A stretch of 49,848 bases of DNA from the IMG/VR virus record IMGVR_UViG_3300044985_000034, positions 1 to 49,848 of that record. The stretch is one strand, 5' to 3'. The notes under the pieces are model-generated. The model did no database searches, was not told the DNA's origin, and saw nothing but the letters and a program-made list of their open reading frames with translations. The translations under genes and the position numbers were made by a program. The stretch comes from a virus. This document shows, in pieces, positions 1-7,772 of the stretch; the stretch's first letter is position 1, and each line of letters starts with the position of its first letter.

Positions 1-163
1 AGTTCTTGTGCTAATAGATGTCCTTGTCGGAATCCAATCACTTGTCCTTTACGTTGACGCTCGTTATCATGTTGTTTCTTACGTAACATCTTCCAAGCTG
101 TGATTTCATCTATTTGTTCTTGTGTATGTGTACCTTTTTCAACATCTGCTAAGTGCTCTGGGA
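1..163. repeat. Contig-end direct repeat, left copy
   Basis: These 163 bases are repeated at 49686-49848. The copies differ at one position only: A at 36 versus T at 49721. In the RNA polymerase reading frame this changes ATT to ATA, both isoleucine. The repeat lies inside a coding sequence, so it is most simply the overlap of a circular or permuted assembly rather than a biological terminal repeat. Unique length is about 49,685 bases. Confidence 0.95.
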
Positions 164-1133
164 ACGGGGTCATCTCTATCGTCTCACGATTAGGAATCCC
201 TATCTTCAAGTTCCTTTGGAATACTTGCTCCTGTACCTTCAATACTTCCTCGTTGATTTGCCAAGCTGTACGTTGCATCTTGTTCACAGCACGCTTATGT
301 TGGAGCGGGTTGTGTTCTGCTACGTATGCTCGGGCGTCTTTGCCTGTCGTCTTAATGAACGGCATTGACATACGAGGTGTGTAGTATCCTCCACGAGGAT
401 TATCGCCCCACGGAACTGGTGGGCATTTAAGTGGTAGGTACATAGGGAGTAGTAGACCCCGTTCCTTCTCGAACTCAGCAATCCAATCATCAAACTCTTG
501 AGTAGTATCTATGAAGAAATCAGTCTTTCCTCTGCTCATTAGTTTCTGAGTGAATATTAAATCGTCCATACCTTTAAGTAGGTTACGTAGTACACGTGCA
601 CCTATGTGTACTTTCATCTGTGTAGTCCAGTCATTCCACGCTAAACCAAAGTCGTTAAACTTCTTCATTAGAGCTTTCTGCATATGGACAGATGATGTCA
701 CAGCTTGGTCGTCGAATGACCGCATGACTGTGTGGAAGTACGCAGGGTACTCCGCTTCGAACATAGCGCATTTAAGTTCTGTCTCTAACTTACTTCCTAG
801 TTTAGATACAAACTTAGATACTCCTACCTTCTTTCCTTCGCCAATTTTAGCTAGTAGAAATTTAAGACCAATGTAACCAACTTTCATGTAGTCTTCATTA
901 TCACCAGCTACTTGACGTACTAGTTTATTATATGAAGCATTACGTCCACGTGCGCCTAGCTTGCAGTCGTCTTTAATCAAGTCGCCTACTATCTGCATTC
1001 TCTCTTTTAGAATGAATGTTGTACTATCTGTGAGTTCGTTTCCTTTCTCACGTGTTTTCTGCTGTAAGTCGAGGTATCGCTGTGACCCTCGCTTTAGGCA
1101 CTCTTGTTCCCATAGAAGTTGGTCTTGTGTCAT
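1..1133 (-). CDS. T7-type single-subunit RNA polymerase, N-terminal part (gene continues at the other contig end)
   Basis: This is the first 378 or so codons of a DNA-dependent RNA polymerase that would transcribe phage genes from phage promoters. The ATG is at 1133-1131, overlapping the stop of the endonuclease VII gene (TAATG). Reading off base 1 and continuing from base 49685 keeps the frame, giving a 797-residue protein that ends at 48425; T7 RNA polymerase is 883 residues. The N-terminal part is the promoter-recognition and thumb side; all catalytic motifs are in the 48425-49848 part. The gene follows the replication genes and precedes the structural genes, as in phiKMV-like phages. A second, divergent polymerase is at 19757-21766. 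Confidence 0.93.
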   Translation of the reverse strand, partial: MTQDQLLWEQECLKRGSQRYLDLQQKTREKGNELTDSTTFILKERMQIVGDLIKDDCKLGARGRNASYNKLVRQVAGDNEDYMKVGYIGLKFLLAKIGEGKKVGVSKFVSKLGSKLETELKCAMFEAEYPAYFHTVMRSFDDQAVTSSVHMQKALMKKFNDFGLAWNDWTTQMKVHIGARVLRNLLKGMDDLIFTQKLMSRGKTDFFIDTTQEFDDWIAEFEKERGLLLPMYLPLKCPPVPWGDNPRGGYYTPRMSMPFIKTTGKDARAYVAEHNPLQHKRAVNKMQRTAWQINEEVLKVQEQVFQRNLKIGIPNRETIEMTPFPEHLADVEKGTHTQEQIDEITAWKMLRKKQHDNERQRKGQVIGFRQGHLLAQE

Positions 1134-1516
1134 TATATAGCCTTCTTTCTAGCACGTGCTAACCGAGCCTTAGCGTTACGTTTGTCTCGCTGCATCTCTG
1201 GTGTCATGTGCGTTGGATGTATTAATTGGAACTTTAGGGCGGGTGGTTCTTCTAGGTACTTACCAAGCCCAATGATGTAGTCTTTTGCAGACACACCTTT
1301 GTGACCTAAGTTAGCCTTAGTCTTCACTCTCCCCTCAGCACCGTTACACGAATTATGTAATGCACCACGGACGTAGCCAGTAGTATGACAATGGTCAAGT
1401 ACTGGTCTATCTCGTGGTGTAAATGGCTTATTACATACCGCGCATTTGTTTCCCTGCTTACTGACCAATTGGTCACATACAGACTTAACCTCTGACGGTC
1501 GTAATTGTCTAGCCAT
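1133..1516 (-). CDS. Recombination endonuclease VII-like nuclease
   Basis: A 127-residue protein of the phage endonuclease VII (His-Me finger) family, which resolves branched DNA before packaging. The sequence shows the zinc-binding pair CAVCNKPF at residues 24-31, then LDHCHTTGYVRGALHNSCN at about 41-59. This contains the catalytic DHCH segment, the G-x-x-RG-x-L-H-x-x-CN signature and the second cysteine pair position. It is typical in length for the phage family. It overlaps the upstream gene by 8 bases and its TAA overlaps the polymerase ATG, so it is translationally coupled to both. In T7 the resolvase is gp3, a different fold; here the T4-type nuclease takes that role. Confidence 0.88.
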   Translation of the reverse strand: MARQLRPSEVKSVCDQLVSKQGNKCAVCNKPFTPRDRPVLDHCHTTGYVRGALHNSCNGAEGRVKTKANLGHKGVSAKDYIIGLGKYLEEPPALKFQLIHPTHMTPEMQRDKRNAKARLARARKKAI

Positions 1517-1691
1517 TAGCCATCTCCAGTTTGAATTCTCGGATAGCTAACTCGGGCGTTGCACCAAATCCTGCTATACCTGATTGTAGGTCTTTCCCTG
1601 CTAATACGCACCACTGGCTGCCGTCTTTTCCTAGCATAGCGTATATTTCGTAGTTAGTTGTTTTTACATTTATACTTATACCGTTATCCAA
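1509..1691 (-). CDS. Small hypothetical protein, probable TTG start
   Basis: The open frame extends up to a GTG at 1739, but there is no ribosome binding site there. A clear AAAGGAG sits 9 bases before a TTG at 1691-1689, so I place the start there, giving 60 residues that overlap the ligase 3' end by 8 bases. The protein reads as an alternating strand pattern (ISINVKTTNYEIYAML, then WCVLAGKDLQSGIAGFGATP), suggesting a small beta-rich domain with a C-terminal helix (ELAIREFKLEM). I do not recognise a family. It lies between ligase and endonuclease VII. Confidence 0.7.
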   Translation of the reverse strand: MDNGISINVKTTNYEIYAMLGKDGSQWCVLAGKDLQSGIAGFGATPELAIREFKLEMANG

Positions 1692-2565
1692 GTTCGTGTA
1701 CTCCTTTGTCGAAACGTTGTGCTTTGAATCTAGGTTCACGGTACTTACCGTTTGTCAGTACTTTCATAGCTTTAATCTCAACTACTGAGCCTACTATCTC
1801 TGATGGTGTTACTAACCAGAGTGTGCGTTCTTTATGTGTAGCACAGCCCATACCAATCTCATGTAGCTGGCCTACTTCATCTTTACAGACAAGCTTACCA
1901 GCCATACCTTCATGGTCGCCTTGACCTTCTATGACTTTAGTGACTAACATCTCTACAGTCACTTCTTCCTTGATTTTCATCAACGTTGAAATGCGTTTTC
2001 CCTGAGTATATAAAGCGTTTCTAGCCTTTAAAATAAGCCCTTCTCCGCCTCTGGCTTGGATTAATTCAGCCGTTTCATTCCATCGCTTAGGGTCTTGAGA
2101 GACTCCAAGGATAGGTGATAGGCGTACTTGTGGGTGTCCTAATCGTTGTACTATCTCTTTAGCAAACTGATAACGGTGGTGTGCTGACATAGTACAGAAC
2201 TGAAAGTCAGGGATGAAGTCATGTACTTGTAAGTATACGTCCTCTGCTTGTTCGTACTTACGGTTTAATATACCGTTAAGTGTATGGAAGCTATCTATCT
2301 CCATACCTTCTATCATAATCTCAAAGATTAAACGGCCTTTAACGTCTGGTCTATGTGTTCTGATAGAGTCGGATAGTTCTTTTAGTGCAGGTATCTCACG
2401 TAGTTGTCGTGAGTGGATAATACAGCTAGGGAAGTCTAAGAAGCCAAACCAACCATCATGCTTTTCGAACATCATGTACGGTGTATCTATTTCTGGCTTC
2501 TTCTTGTCCATCTCTAGGAACAAGTGCTTAGCTTTCTGTATACCCATCATTAAGGTGTTAGTCAT
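1684..2565 (-). CDS. ATP-dependent DNA ligase
   Basis: A 293-residue nucleotidyltransferase-type DNA ligase that seals nicks, presumably at Okazaki fragments and after recombination. The adenylation motif I is FEKHDGW with the nucleophilic lysine at about residue 35. Motif III is LIFEIMIEG near 100, motif IV GGEGLILK near 175, and motif V is the LMKIK segment near 195. The C-terminal OB-fold part contains EIKAMKV and REPRF. The length is between minimal viral ligases and T7 ligase (359 aa). The start overlaps the upstream stop, and the next gene begins inside its 3' end. It stands in the DNA metabolism block. Confidence 0.92.
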   Translation of the reverse strand: MTNTLMMGIQKAKHLFLEMDKKKPEIDTPYMMFEKHDGWFGFLDFPSCIIHSRQLREIPALKELSDSIRTHRPDVKGRLIFEIMIEGMEIDSFHTLNGILNRKYEQAEDVYLQVHDFIPDFQFCTMSAHHRYQFAKEIVQRLGHPQVRLSPILGVSQDPKRWNETAELIQARGGEGLILKARNALYTQGKRISTLMKIKEEVTVEMLVTKVIEGQGDHEGMAGKLVCKDEVGQLHEIGMGCATHKERTLWLVTPSEIVGSVVEIKAMKVLTNGKYREPRFKAQRFDKGVHELG

Positions 2566-2747
2566 TATAGTATTCCTATAGATGCTAAGTACAGTGGTAC
2601 ACCTACAACTACACCTATTAGTCCACCCATACCTGCCTCACGGTTAGTAGTTACTTTTGTAAGTTTATCTCCTAACGATAATTTATACAGGTTTATTAGT
2701 GCTGATACAATGTACAGCACTATAAATGCTATTTGAAAGTTGTTCAT
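2565..2747 (-). CDS. Small membrane protein, two transmembrane segments
   Basis: A 60-residue protein with a hydrophobic segment at about 5-25 (FQIAFIVLYIVSALINLY), a short charged middle (GDKLTKVTTNREAG) and a second segment at about 41-60. This gives a hairpin topology in the inner membrane. Start and stop overlap the neighbouring genes (ATGA upstream), so it is coupled to them. No function can be assigned. Small hydrophobic proteins near ligase in T7-like phages are often host-interaction factors. Confidence 0.75.
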   Translation of the reverse strand: MNNFQIAFIVLYIVSALINLYKLSLGDKLTKVTTNREAGMGGLIGVVVGVPLYLASIGIL

Positions 2748-2860
2748 ACGAATTTACCTATCATGTCTATTACTGCGTATAATAATGTATATGTTACTAT
2801 TACTCGCATACTGTGTATACTCAATGGTAACACTGGGAGTTTATCAAATAAGCTAGTCAC
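2744..2860 (-). CDS. Very small membrane protein (38 aa, GTG start)
   Basis: A GTG at 2860 is preceded by AAGGAG at a 7-base distance. The frame runs 38 codons and its TGA overlaps the ATG of the next gene, while its start overlaps the end of the upstream frame. The C-terminal two thirds (RVIVTYTLLYAVIDMIGKFV) looks like a single transmembrane helix. Tight packing with good spacing supports translation; function is unknown. Confidence 0.6.
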   Translation of the reverse strand: MTSLFDKLPVLPLSIHSMRVIVTYTLLYAVIDMIGKFV

Positions 2861-3032
2861 GACAAAGCTCCTTAATCATTCTCTTATGGAACTGTACAGG
2901 TATACCCCACTCTTTAAATACTATTCGTAGCTTACGTTTTGCTACTCGCATAGAAATGTCACCCATATCTACACGCATTACTGTTACTGAGCCGCCATCT
3001 TCTGACTCATTTACTGGAATTAGAAATACCAT
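2853..3032 (-). CDS. Small basic hypothetical protein (59 aa)
   Basis: The ATG at 3032 overlaps the upstream TAA (TAATG coupling), and the frame ends at 2853. The 59-residue product starts MVFLIPVNESEDGG. Its second half is rich in Lys and Arg (VAKRKLRIVFKEW, then FHKRMIKEL), compatible with a small nucleic-acid or protein-binding factor. No family recognised. Confidence 0.65.
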   Translation of the reverse strand: MVFLIPVNESEDGGSVTVMRVDMGDISMRVAKRKLRIVFKEWGIPVQFHKRMIKELCRD

Positions 3033-3241
3033 TAGTACATCTCCTTATACTCTTGCGTTGTTAGGTCTTGGTAAGAGTCATATACGGACACACCACAACT
3101 ATGTTCTAGTGCGGGCTTACCCTTCACTGTAATTGGTGCACCGTACCATGCCCCATGTGTACAGAACCATCCATCCCCGTCTGCTTCGAAGAATGTCTGA
3201 CCACCATTTTTGTTGTTGTAAACTCTATAAGGCGCTTTCAT
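3032..3241 (-). CDS. Small hypothetical protein (69 aa)
   Basis: A 69-residue protein with many aromatic residues and glycines (NNKNGGQTFFEADGDGWFC, HGAWYGAP), likely a compact beta domain. It is coupled to the exonuclease gene upstream, sharing base 3241 between stop and start, and to the 59-aa gene downstream. Not recognised. Confidence 0.75.
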   Translation of the reverse strand: MKAPYRVYNNKNGGQTFFEADGDGWFCTHGAWYGAPITVKGKPALEHSCGVSVYDSYQDLTTQEYKEMY

Positions 3242-4233
3242 TATATACGTCCTTTATGTATGGCGCGGAATGTCTCCACTGCCTCTTGTTGTCTGTTAGT
3301 TGGGTGTACTTTGTAACCAACTTCTTTGAAGAAGTCTACTAAGTCCCACTCATTGTCGGTACGCTGCATCCATAATAGGTATGCTTGCTCTACGAATCTA
3401 GTCATAGCGTGTGCACCGTAGTACTCGCGGTATGCTTCGTATACTCGTCGCATTGCTTCTTTATCGGTAGTTACACCTTTTAGCATAGCTACTGCTTTAG
3501 CTTCGCCACATGCACCTGCACCTGACTTACGAGCTTTGTGTGATTTGAGAGGTAAGTAACGGTCGAGTGTTGTATTGTCTAACTTCTCTAACCCAGGGAT
3601 GTTGTCAACCTTATCTCCCATAACCATCTGATGCCAGAACCATGAGGTTCCTTCACCGATAAGTTTAGGTTTAACGTTTCCTACTTCTCTGTATTCTGTG
3701 TGGTTGTAACCAGTCACAGTCCATACTCGTCCAGTCTTAGGACAGGCATGTTTGCCCATAATCATCCAGAGATCTTTGTCTCCTGACATTATGATAGTAT
3801 CTATACCTTTTAGTAAAGCTGCTGTTTGATAACGACACATGATGTCGTCAGCTTCAAAGAAATGACAAGCTACTGGTTTGATATGTTCTGACTCGTAGTT
3901 AGCGAGTAATAAGCGTAACTCTCTTACACGTACCTTGATAGGTGCGTCTGGGTCACGGTTCTCTTGATACGGCTTTAATGATGCCATTTGTTCACGCCCT
4001 GACTTACAGCCAAGTGTGATGAATGCGTTGATTGTACCTGCTCCAACTACTAAACGTTTCATGTTTAATAAGTCAATTAGGTTCTTAAAGTTGTTGGCTG
4101 CTGGTACGTCCATGTCGGCTACCTCGTAACACGAGAAGTCGGCGTCGTACTGTAGTACTCGGGCAGCCTCAACCTTACGGTTTAAGTTGCCTGAGCTTTT
4201 AGCAGCCGCGTTACCAATTGCGGCTAAGTCCAT
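3241..4233 (-). CDS. 5'-3' exonuclease (FEN/PIN-like, T7 gp6 role)
   Basis: A 330-residue flap/5'-3' exonuclease that would remove primers and degrade host DNA. The acidic metal-binding motifs are visible in order: FEADDIM near residue 126, MSGDKDLWM near 149, and GDKVDNIPG near 206, followed by the helix-hairpin-helix segment (GEAKAVAMLKG). It follows an 81-aa gene and the ssDNA-binding-type protein. The first 11 residues (MDLAAIGNAAA) match the start of the ssDNA-binding-type protein at 4487-5242 (MDYSAIGQAAA), an unusual shared N-terminal peptide described in the findings. Confidence 0.9.
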   Translation of the reverse strand: MDLAAIGNAAAKSSGNLNRKVEAARVLQYDADFSCYEVADMDVPAANNFKNLIDLLNMKRLVVGAGTINAFITLGCKSGREQMASLKPYQENRDPDAPIKVRVRELRLLLANYESEHIKPVACHFFEADDIMCRYQTAALLKGIDTIIMSGDKDLWMIMGKHACPKTGRVWTVTGYNHTEYREVGNVKPKLIGEGTSWFWHQMVMGDKVDNIPGLEKLDNTTLDRYLPLKSHKARKSGAGACGEAKAVAMLKGVTTDKEAMRRVYEAYREYYGAHAMTRFVEQAYLLWMQRTDNEWDLVDFFKEVGYKVHPTNRQQEAVETFRAIHKGRI

Positions 4234-4237
4234 TGTT

Positions 4238-4483
4238 CTATCCTAGTAGTTGTTCAAGTGTAGATAGTTTCTGTTGCATAGGAGCAACTTCATCTATCAT
4301 TTCTTGTTTAAACTCACCAAGTAGAGTATGTAAACGCTCTTGTTGGTCAGGTGTTAAGTAGTAACCGTTGTAACCGCTATTAGTCTTAACGGCGTAATCT
4401 CTATAGGACATTGTACCAGCCAGTTTACTAATCTTGTCTAGCTGTACTTCAACAGCTTTTATGGCTTGTTTTAATACGTCCAT
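4238..4483 (-). CDS. Small helical hypothetical protein (81 aa)
   Basis: An 81-residue protein with an N-terminal helix (DVLKQAIKAVEVQLDKISKLAG) and a C-terminal helix (EFKQEMIDEVAPMQQKLSTL) separated by a Tyr/Gly-rich linker, probably a helical hairpin or coiled coil. It sits between the ssDNA-binding-type protein and the exonuclease with gaps of only 3-4 bases. A role in the replication complex is inferred from context only. Confidence 0.72.
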   Translation of the reverse strand: MDVLKQAIKAVEVQLDKISKLAGTMSYRDYAVKTNSGYNGYYLTPDQQERLHTLLGEFKQEMIDEVAPMQQKLSTLEQLLG

Positions 4484-4486
4484 GGT

Positions 4487-5242
4487 CTAGTCCAAGTTAG
4501 GAACGTCACCTTCAACTGGAACTTCGTCCAATGAGATGTGTTCTTGTGTTAATGCTTGGGTAGTTGAACCTTCCCACTCGATGTTTTCCATAACAGTTTC
4601 TTGAATCCAATTCTTTGAAACTTCTACGTTCTTATCGTTGGTACGAGTACCGTCAATGTAGATACTTTCCCACATCTCTGTGATCTGAGCGTCAGTCATA
4701 CCTTCTACTTCCCATAGGAATACTTTAGGTACGCCTTGTAACTCAGGTACTGGGATTGGAGTAGCTGTCCCTGCAATAGGGTCTTTCATAACTGGTTCTG
4801 CGAATGACCACGAACCGTCAATGTCTAAGTTAGCATATTTCTTGCCTTCCCATTCGTTGTGGTATACGTGACCTAGCATTGGCTTACCAATCATCTGGGC
4901 TATGTGGTTGAAACCACCACCTAATGCTCGGTTTAATGCTTTAAACAATGGCATGTACTTACCTTTGTCTGAATATGTCTTGTTTACACGGACTGTCATT
5001 TTGGCAGGAACTTTCTTGCCATCAAATTCAATCATGTGGTCTGGGTGTGATAGCTCAAACGTTAACAACACTCGTAAGCTAGGCTTATGTGTTGGGTTCT
5101 TTGCTTCATGACGCCCTGTTTCAATGTAGTCTACAAGTCTTAGTAATGCTACGCCTTCACGAGGTATCTCACGGGTGGTTTTGCGTTCTACGGTCAAGTC
5201 TTCTGATGTTGCTGCGGCTTGGCCAATTGCTGAATAATCCAT
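4487..5242 (-). CDS. Putative phage ssDNA-binding protein (T7 gp2.5 position)
   Basis: A 251-residue protein directly downstream of DNA polymerase. It has a beta-rich body with an OB-fold-like pattern and a strongly acidic C-terminal tail (DEVPVEGDVPNLD), the hallmark of single-stranded DNA-binding proteins that recruit partners through the tail. The family resembles the phage ssDNA-binding proteins annotated in T7-like and phiKMV-like phages; I infer it from position, size and tail rather than from a specific motif. The N-terminus MDYSAIGQAAA is almost identical to that of the exonuclease two genes downstream. Confidence 0.72.
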   Translation of the reverse strand: MDYSAIGQAAATSEDLTVERKTTREIPREGVALLRLVDYIETGRHEAKNPTHKPSLRVLLTFELSHPDHMIEFDGKKVPAKMTVRVNKTYSDKGKYMPLFKALNRALGGGFNHIAQMIGKPMLGHVYHNEWEGKKYANLDIDGSWSFAEPVMKDPIAGTATPIPVPELQGVPKVFLWEVEGMTDAQITEMWESIYIDGTRTNDKNVEVSKNWIQETVMENIEWEGSTTQALTQEHISLDEVPVEGDVPNLD

Positions 5243-5262
5243 GGTGTTTATTTTCTCTTAAT

Positions 5263-7575
5263 TTAATGTAATGTGCTCATAGTGAACATGTCTTCGCCAA
5301 TCTCGCTCTCGCAAGGGAATGGCACTGTGATGTTTAACTCGTCGTATGAGTTGTTAAACGTAGTTGGTACGTCTTCTAAGATTGCTTGTACTTCTCGTAC
5401 AACTGTATCAAACTTAGCGCCTTTACCGTCTAACCAAACACAATCGTGTACTGTATTAACTAGTAATATGTCACCATTGAATCGGTCATTCTTTAGCATG
5501 TAGCGGAATACTAGACCTAACATGGTCTGTACTATCTCTCCACCAAACCCTTGTACTGGATAGTTTTTACGCTCAGTTGGACTGAACCCTGTGTACTTTC
5601 CGTGTTTGTGCATGAAAGTTGGAGCAATACCTTCTCTCCACATATAGCGCGTTCCAGTAGGGCTATCCCAATGGGCTTCACCTTGTTTGAATGCGACCCC
5701 TTCAATAAAGAGGTTATGAGTTGTTGGTATACGGTTTGCATCTATCTCCGCCTTTAGTGCATCGTCGAACACTTTAACCATAGGGTACATAATCTCTTCT
5801 GCTGCTATCAGTTCATCTACTTCCGACTTAGGCATACCTATATCGTCAGCAATCGTCTGTGCACCACCACCGTATGCTCTCAAGAATGAGAACTTCTTAG
5901 CGAATGTACGACCTTGTTTGTATATCGTGTCTTCTTCTACGTGGCATTTATCCCATACGTATTGGTAGTCTTCATTTAATTTAGCGGCTAAACGCTTACA
6001 ATGGAAATCTACCTTATTGTTTAAATCTTGACATAGGTTAGGATCTCCTGTTAGTACACCTTGTACAACTACTTCCAGTTGGCTGTAGTCAATCTCAGCC
6101 ATTCTTCCACCTTCTTTAAATCTGCTTCTGAACATCTTCTTGACGTTGGATGTGTCTCCACGAGGGACATTCTGTAGGTTTGGGTCGGATGATGATAGTC
6201 TTGATGTAACCGTACTTGTGTGGTTAAGTTTGTGGTGGATAAGCCCTTGGCCGTCGACCAATGTAAGCATACCCTTACGCTTACCTTTCTTATCTTCTTT
6301 CCAGTAGTAAGTTCCCAAGTCTTTATCAAGACCCGTACGCTTAACAAGCGCGTCAGTGAAGGGCAAACCTCTCTCAGCAAGCTTAGATATGATCTTAGCT
6401 CCTGTGGAGTACAAGGGTTGGTCGTAAGCATCAGTCTGTTCTGACTTCCAAGCCCCTGAAGGCTTAGTATATCCATCAAACTTAAAGTAGTGCGGTTTTT
6501 GTGCACCTTTAGGTTTAGTGATATCGTCGGTCTTAACGTTGCGAAACTTACCTTCGCCAGCACGTTTTCCAGACATGTAACTATCTTGGACTTTGTAGAA
6601 TCGTTCATTGTGTTTAAATTGTCCTTGTGCCTCTGGTACTTCTAGTACGTATAACTCACCTGCTTTCTTACACTCACTAGGAGGTACAGGTATATTGTCG
6701 AATAGAGGATGTTTATCAGTCTTCTGTGCATATAGTACGTTTCCATTATCGTCGGTATGTGCTACCCACTTTGAATACTTTACTACACCACCAAAGATGA
6801 TACACGATTTGTGTGTGTTACTAGCCCAGTTAAATACTAACTCAGGTGGCAACTCAGGTATAAATGTCTCTAATGTTTTAGTTGCTTCTGCTAACTCAAT
6901 GATTAAGTCGTCACGTAATACGTTACCTACCTCACTGTCACAGAATACACCGTTGTATTCCATCTCACATGTAGCGAGTAGACCATCCATACGGTACTTT
7001 AACATTGTTCTAAATTCTTTTGGGTGATTCGCTTTCATCTCTTTTATCTGACCTGCGAATATCAACCATGTGTTCATTATGTCACCTACAATCTCTTTGT
7101 TACCAACTAGGTAATCATGTAGTAGGTCTGGTGGAATCTGACTGGTCAAGTAACCGTCTTCCCACATCTCTTTAACTGCGTCAATCTTCGTACCACCACC
7201 ATACTTGGTAGCAATATCGTTCATTGAACACATTTGTACGTCTTGTGTGTGACCGCCTAGTAAGTACTCAACGTATTGTCCACAATATATTGTAACACCG
7301 CGTTTGAGAGCTGCTTGGAAAGATGGACTATCCCATACCCATAGCACATCAAATTTGGTATTAAAACCATTAATAATATCACCATCTTCTAACTTGTCCC
7401 ATTGGTCTTTCATGATATCGTCACGATGCCATGCATCACAACGTTTTGATTCTGGCTTACCACCGTTCCATGACCAACCTGCTTCTACTACGTAGTTGCG
7501 TGGGTCAAATGGTGAGGCTAATCGTTTGTTTAGTCGGTGATTTTCGACTTCTAAATCAAAGGTAAGTACTTTCAT
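5263..7575 (-). CDS. DNA polymerase, family A (T7 gp5-like)
   Basis: A 770-residue replicative polymerase with an N-terminal 3'-5' exonuclease domain. Exo I is FDLEVEN (D7, E9) and Exo II is NGFNTKFD (D76). The Exo III position reads YLVGN (155-159), with Asn where the catalytic Asp is expected. Polymerase motif A is EIDYSQLE (D496). Motif B is RTFAKKFSFLRAYGG (556-570). Motif C is NTVHDCV (H710-D711). About 115 residues at 265-380 are poorly conserved and look like an insertion near the thumb, the region that binds thioredoxin in T7. The start overlaps the stop of the 66-aa gene upstream (ATGA). Confidence 0.96.
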   Translation of the reverse strand: MKVLTFDLEVENHRLNKRLASPFDPRNYVVEAGWSWNGGKPESKRCDAWHRDDIMKDQWDKLEDGDIINGFNTKFDVLWVWDSPSFQAALKRGVTIYCGQYVEYLLGGHTQDVQMCSMNDIATKYGGGTKIDAVKEMWEDGYLTSQIPPDLLHDYLVGNKEIVGDIMNTWLIFAGQIKEMKANHPKEFRTMLKYRMDGLLATCEMEYNGVFCDSEVGNVLRDDLIIELAEATKTLETFIPELPPELVFNWASNTHKSCIIFGGVVKYSKWVAHTDDNGNVLYAQKTDKHPLFDNIPVPPSECKKAGELYVLEVPEAQGQFKHNERFYKVQDSYMSGKRAGEGKFRNVKTDDITKPKGAQKPHYFKFDGYTKPSGAWKSEQTDAYDQPLYSTGAKIISKLAERGLPFTDALVKRTGLDKDLGTYYWKEDKKGKRKGMLTLVDGQGLIHHKLNHTSTVTSRLSSSDPNLQNVPRGDTSNVKKMFRSRFKEGGRMAEIDYSQLEVVVQGVLTGDPNLCQDLNNKVDFHCKRLAAKLNEDYQYVWDKCHVEEDTIYKQGRTFAKKFSFLRAYGGGAQTIADDIGMPKSEVDELIAAEEIMYPMVKVFDDALKAEIDANRIPTTHNLFIEGVAFKQGEAHWDSPTGTRYMWREGIAPTFMHKHGKYTGFSPTERKNYPVQGFGGEIVQTMLGLVFRYMLKNDRFNGDILLVNTVHDCVWLDGKGAKFDTVVREVQAILEDVPTTFNNSYDELNITVPFPCESEIGEDMFTMSTLH

Positions 7576-7772
7576 TTAACATCCTTTGTTAATAAGTCTT
7601 CTGGTCGGGCGTCTCGGTACTCTGTATTGTCGTATGTGTGACCTACTATATCTGATGGGTCACTAGTAGGGTAATGATAGGTATGATTTTCTTCTACCTG
7701 TAATACCATAGTTTGTTTACCGTACCAATTTGTAGCTACGCGATAGCGTTGTTTTCCTGTTAGTTTCTTCAT
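7572..7772 (-). CDS. Small basic hypothetical protein (66 aa)
   Basis: A 66-residue protein starting MKKLTGKQRYRVATNWYGK, with a strong AGGAGG ribosome site (the leader reads GAGGAGGGTTACG before ATG). It is the first gene after the 840-base gene-free region and is coupled to DNA polymerase by a 4-base overlap. Not recognised. Confidence 0.78.
   Translation of the reverse strand: MKKLTGKQRYRVATNWYGKQTMVLQVEENHTYHYPTSDPSDIVGHTYDNTEYRDARPEDLLTKDVK

Noticed and set aside
1-163. Biological terminal repeat of the virion
   Set aside because: The repeat lies inside the RNA polymerase coding sequence and joins it in frame. In T7-like phages true ends flank the terminase and early genes, so this is an assembly overlap.
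6069-6608. 179-codon minus-strand frame inside DNA polymerase
   Set aside because: Overlaps the polymerase domain in another frame; low-complexity Leu/Thr/Ser composition and no start signal.
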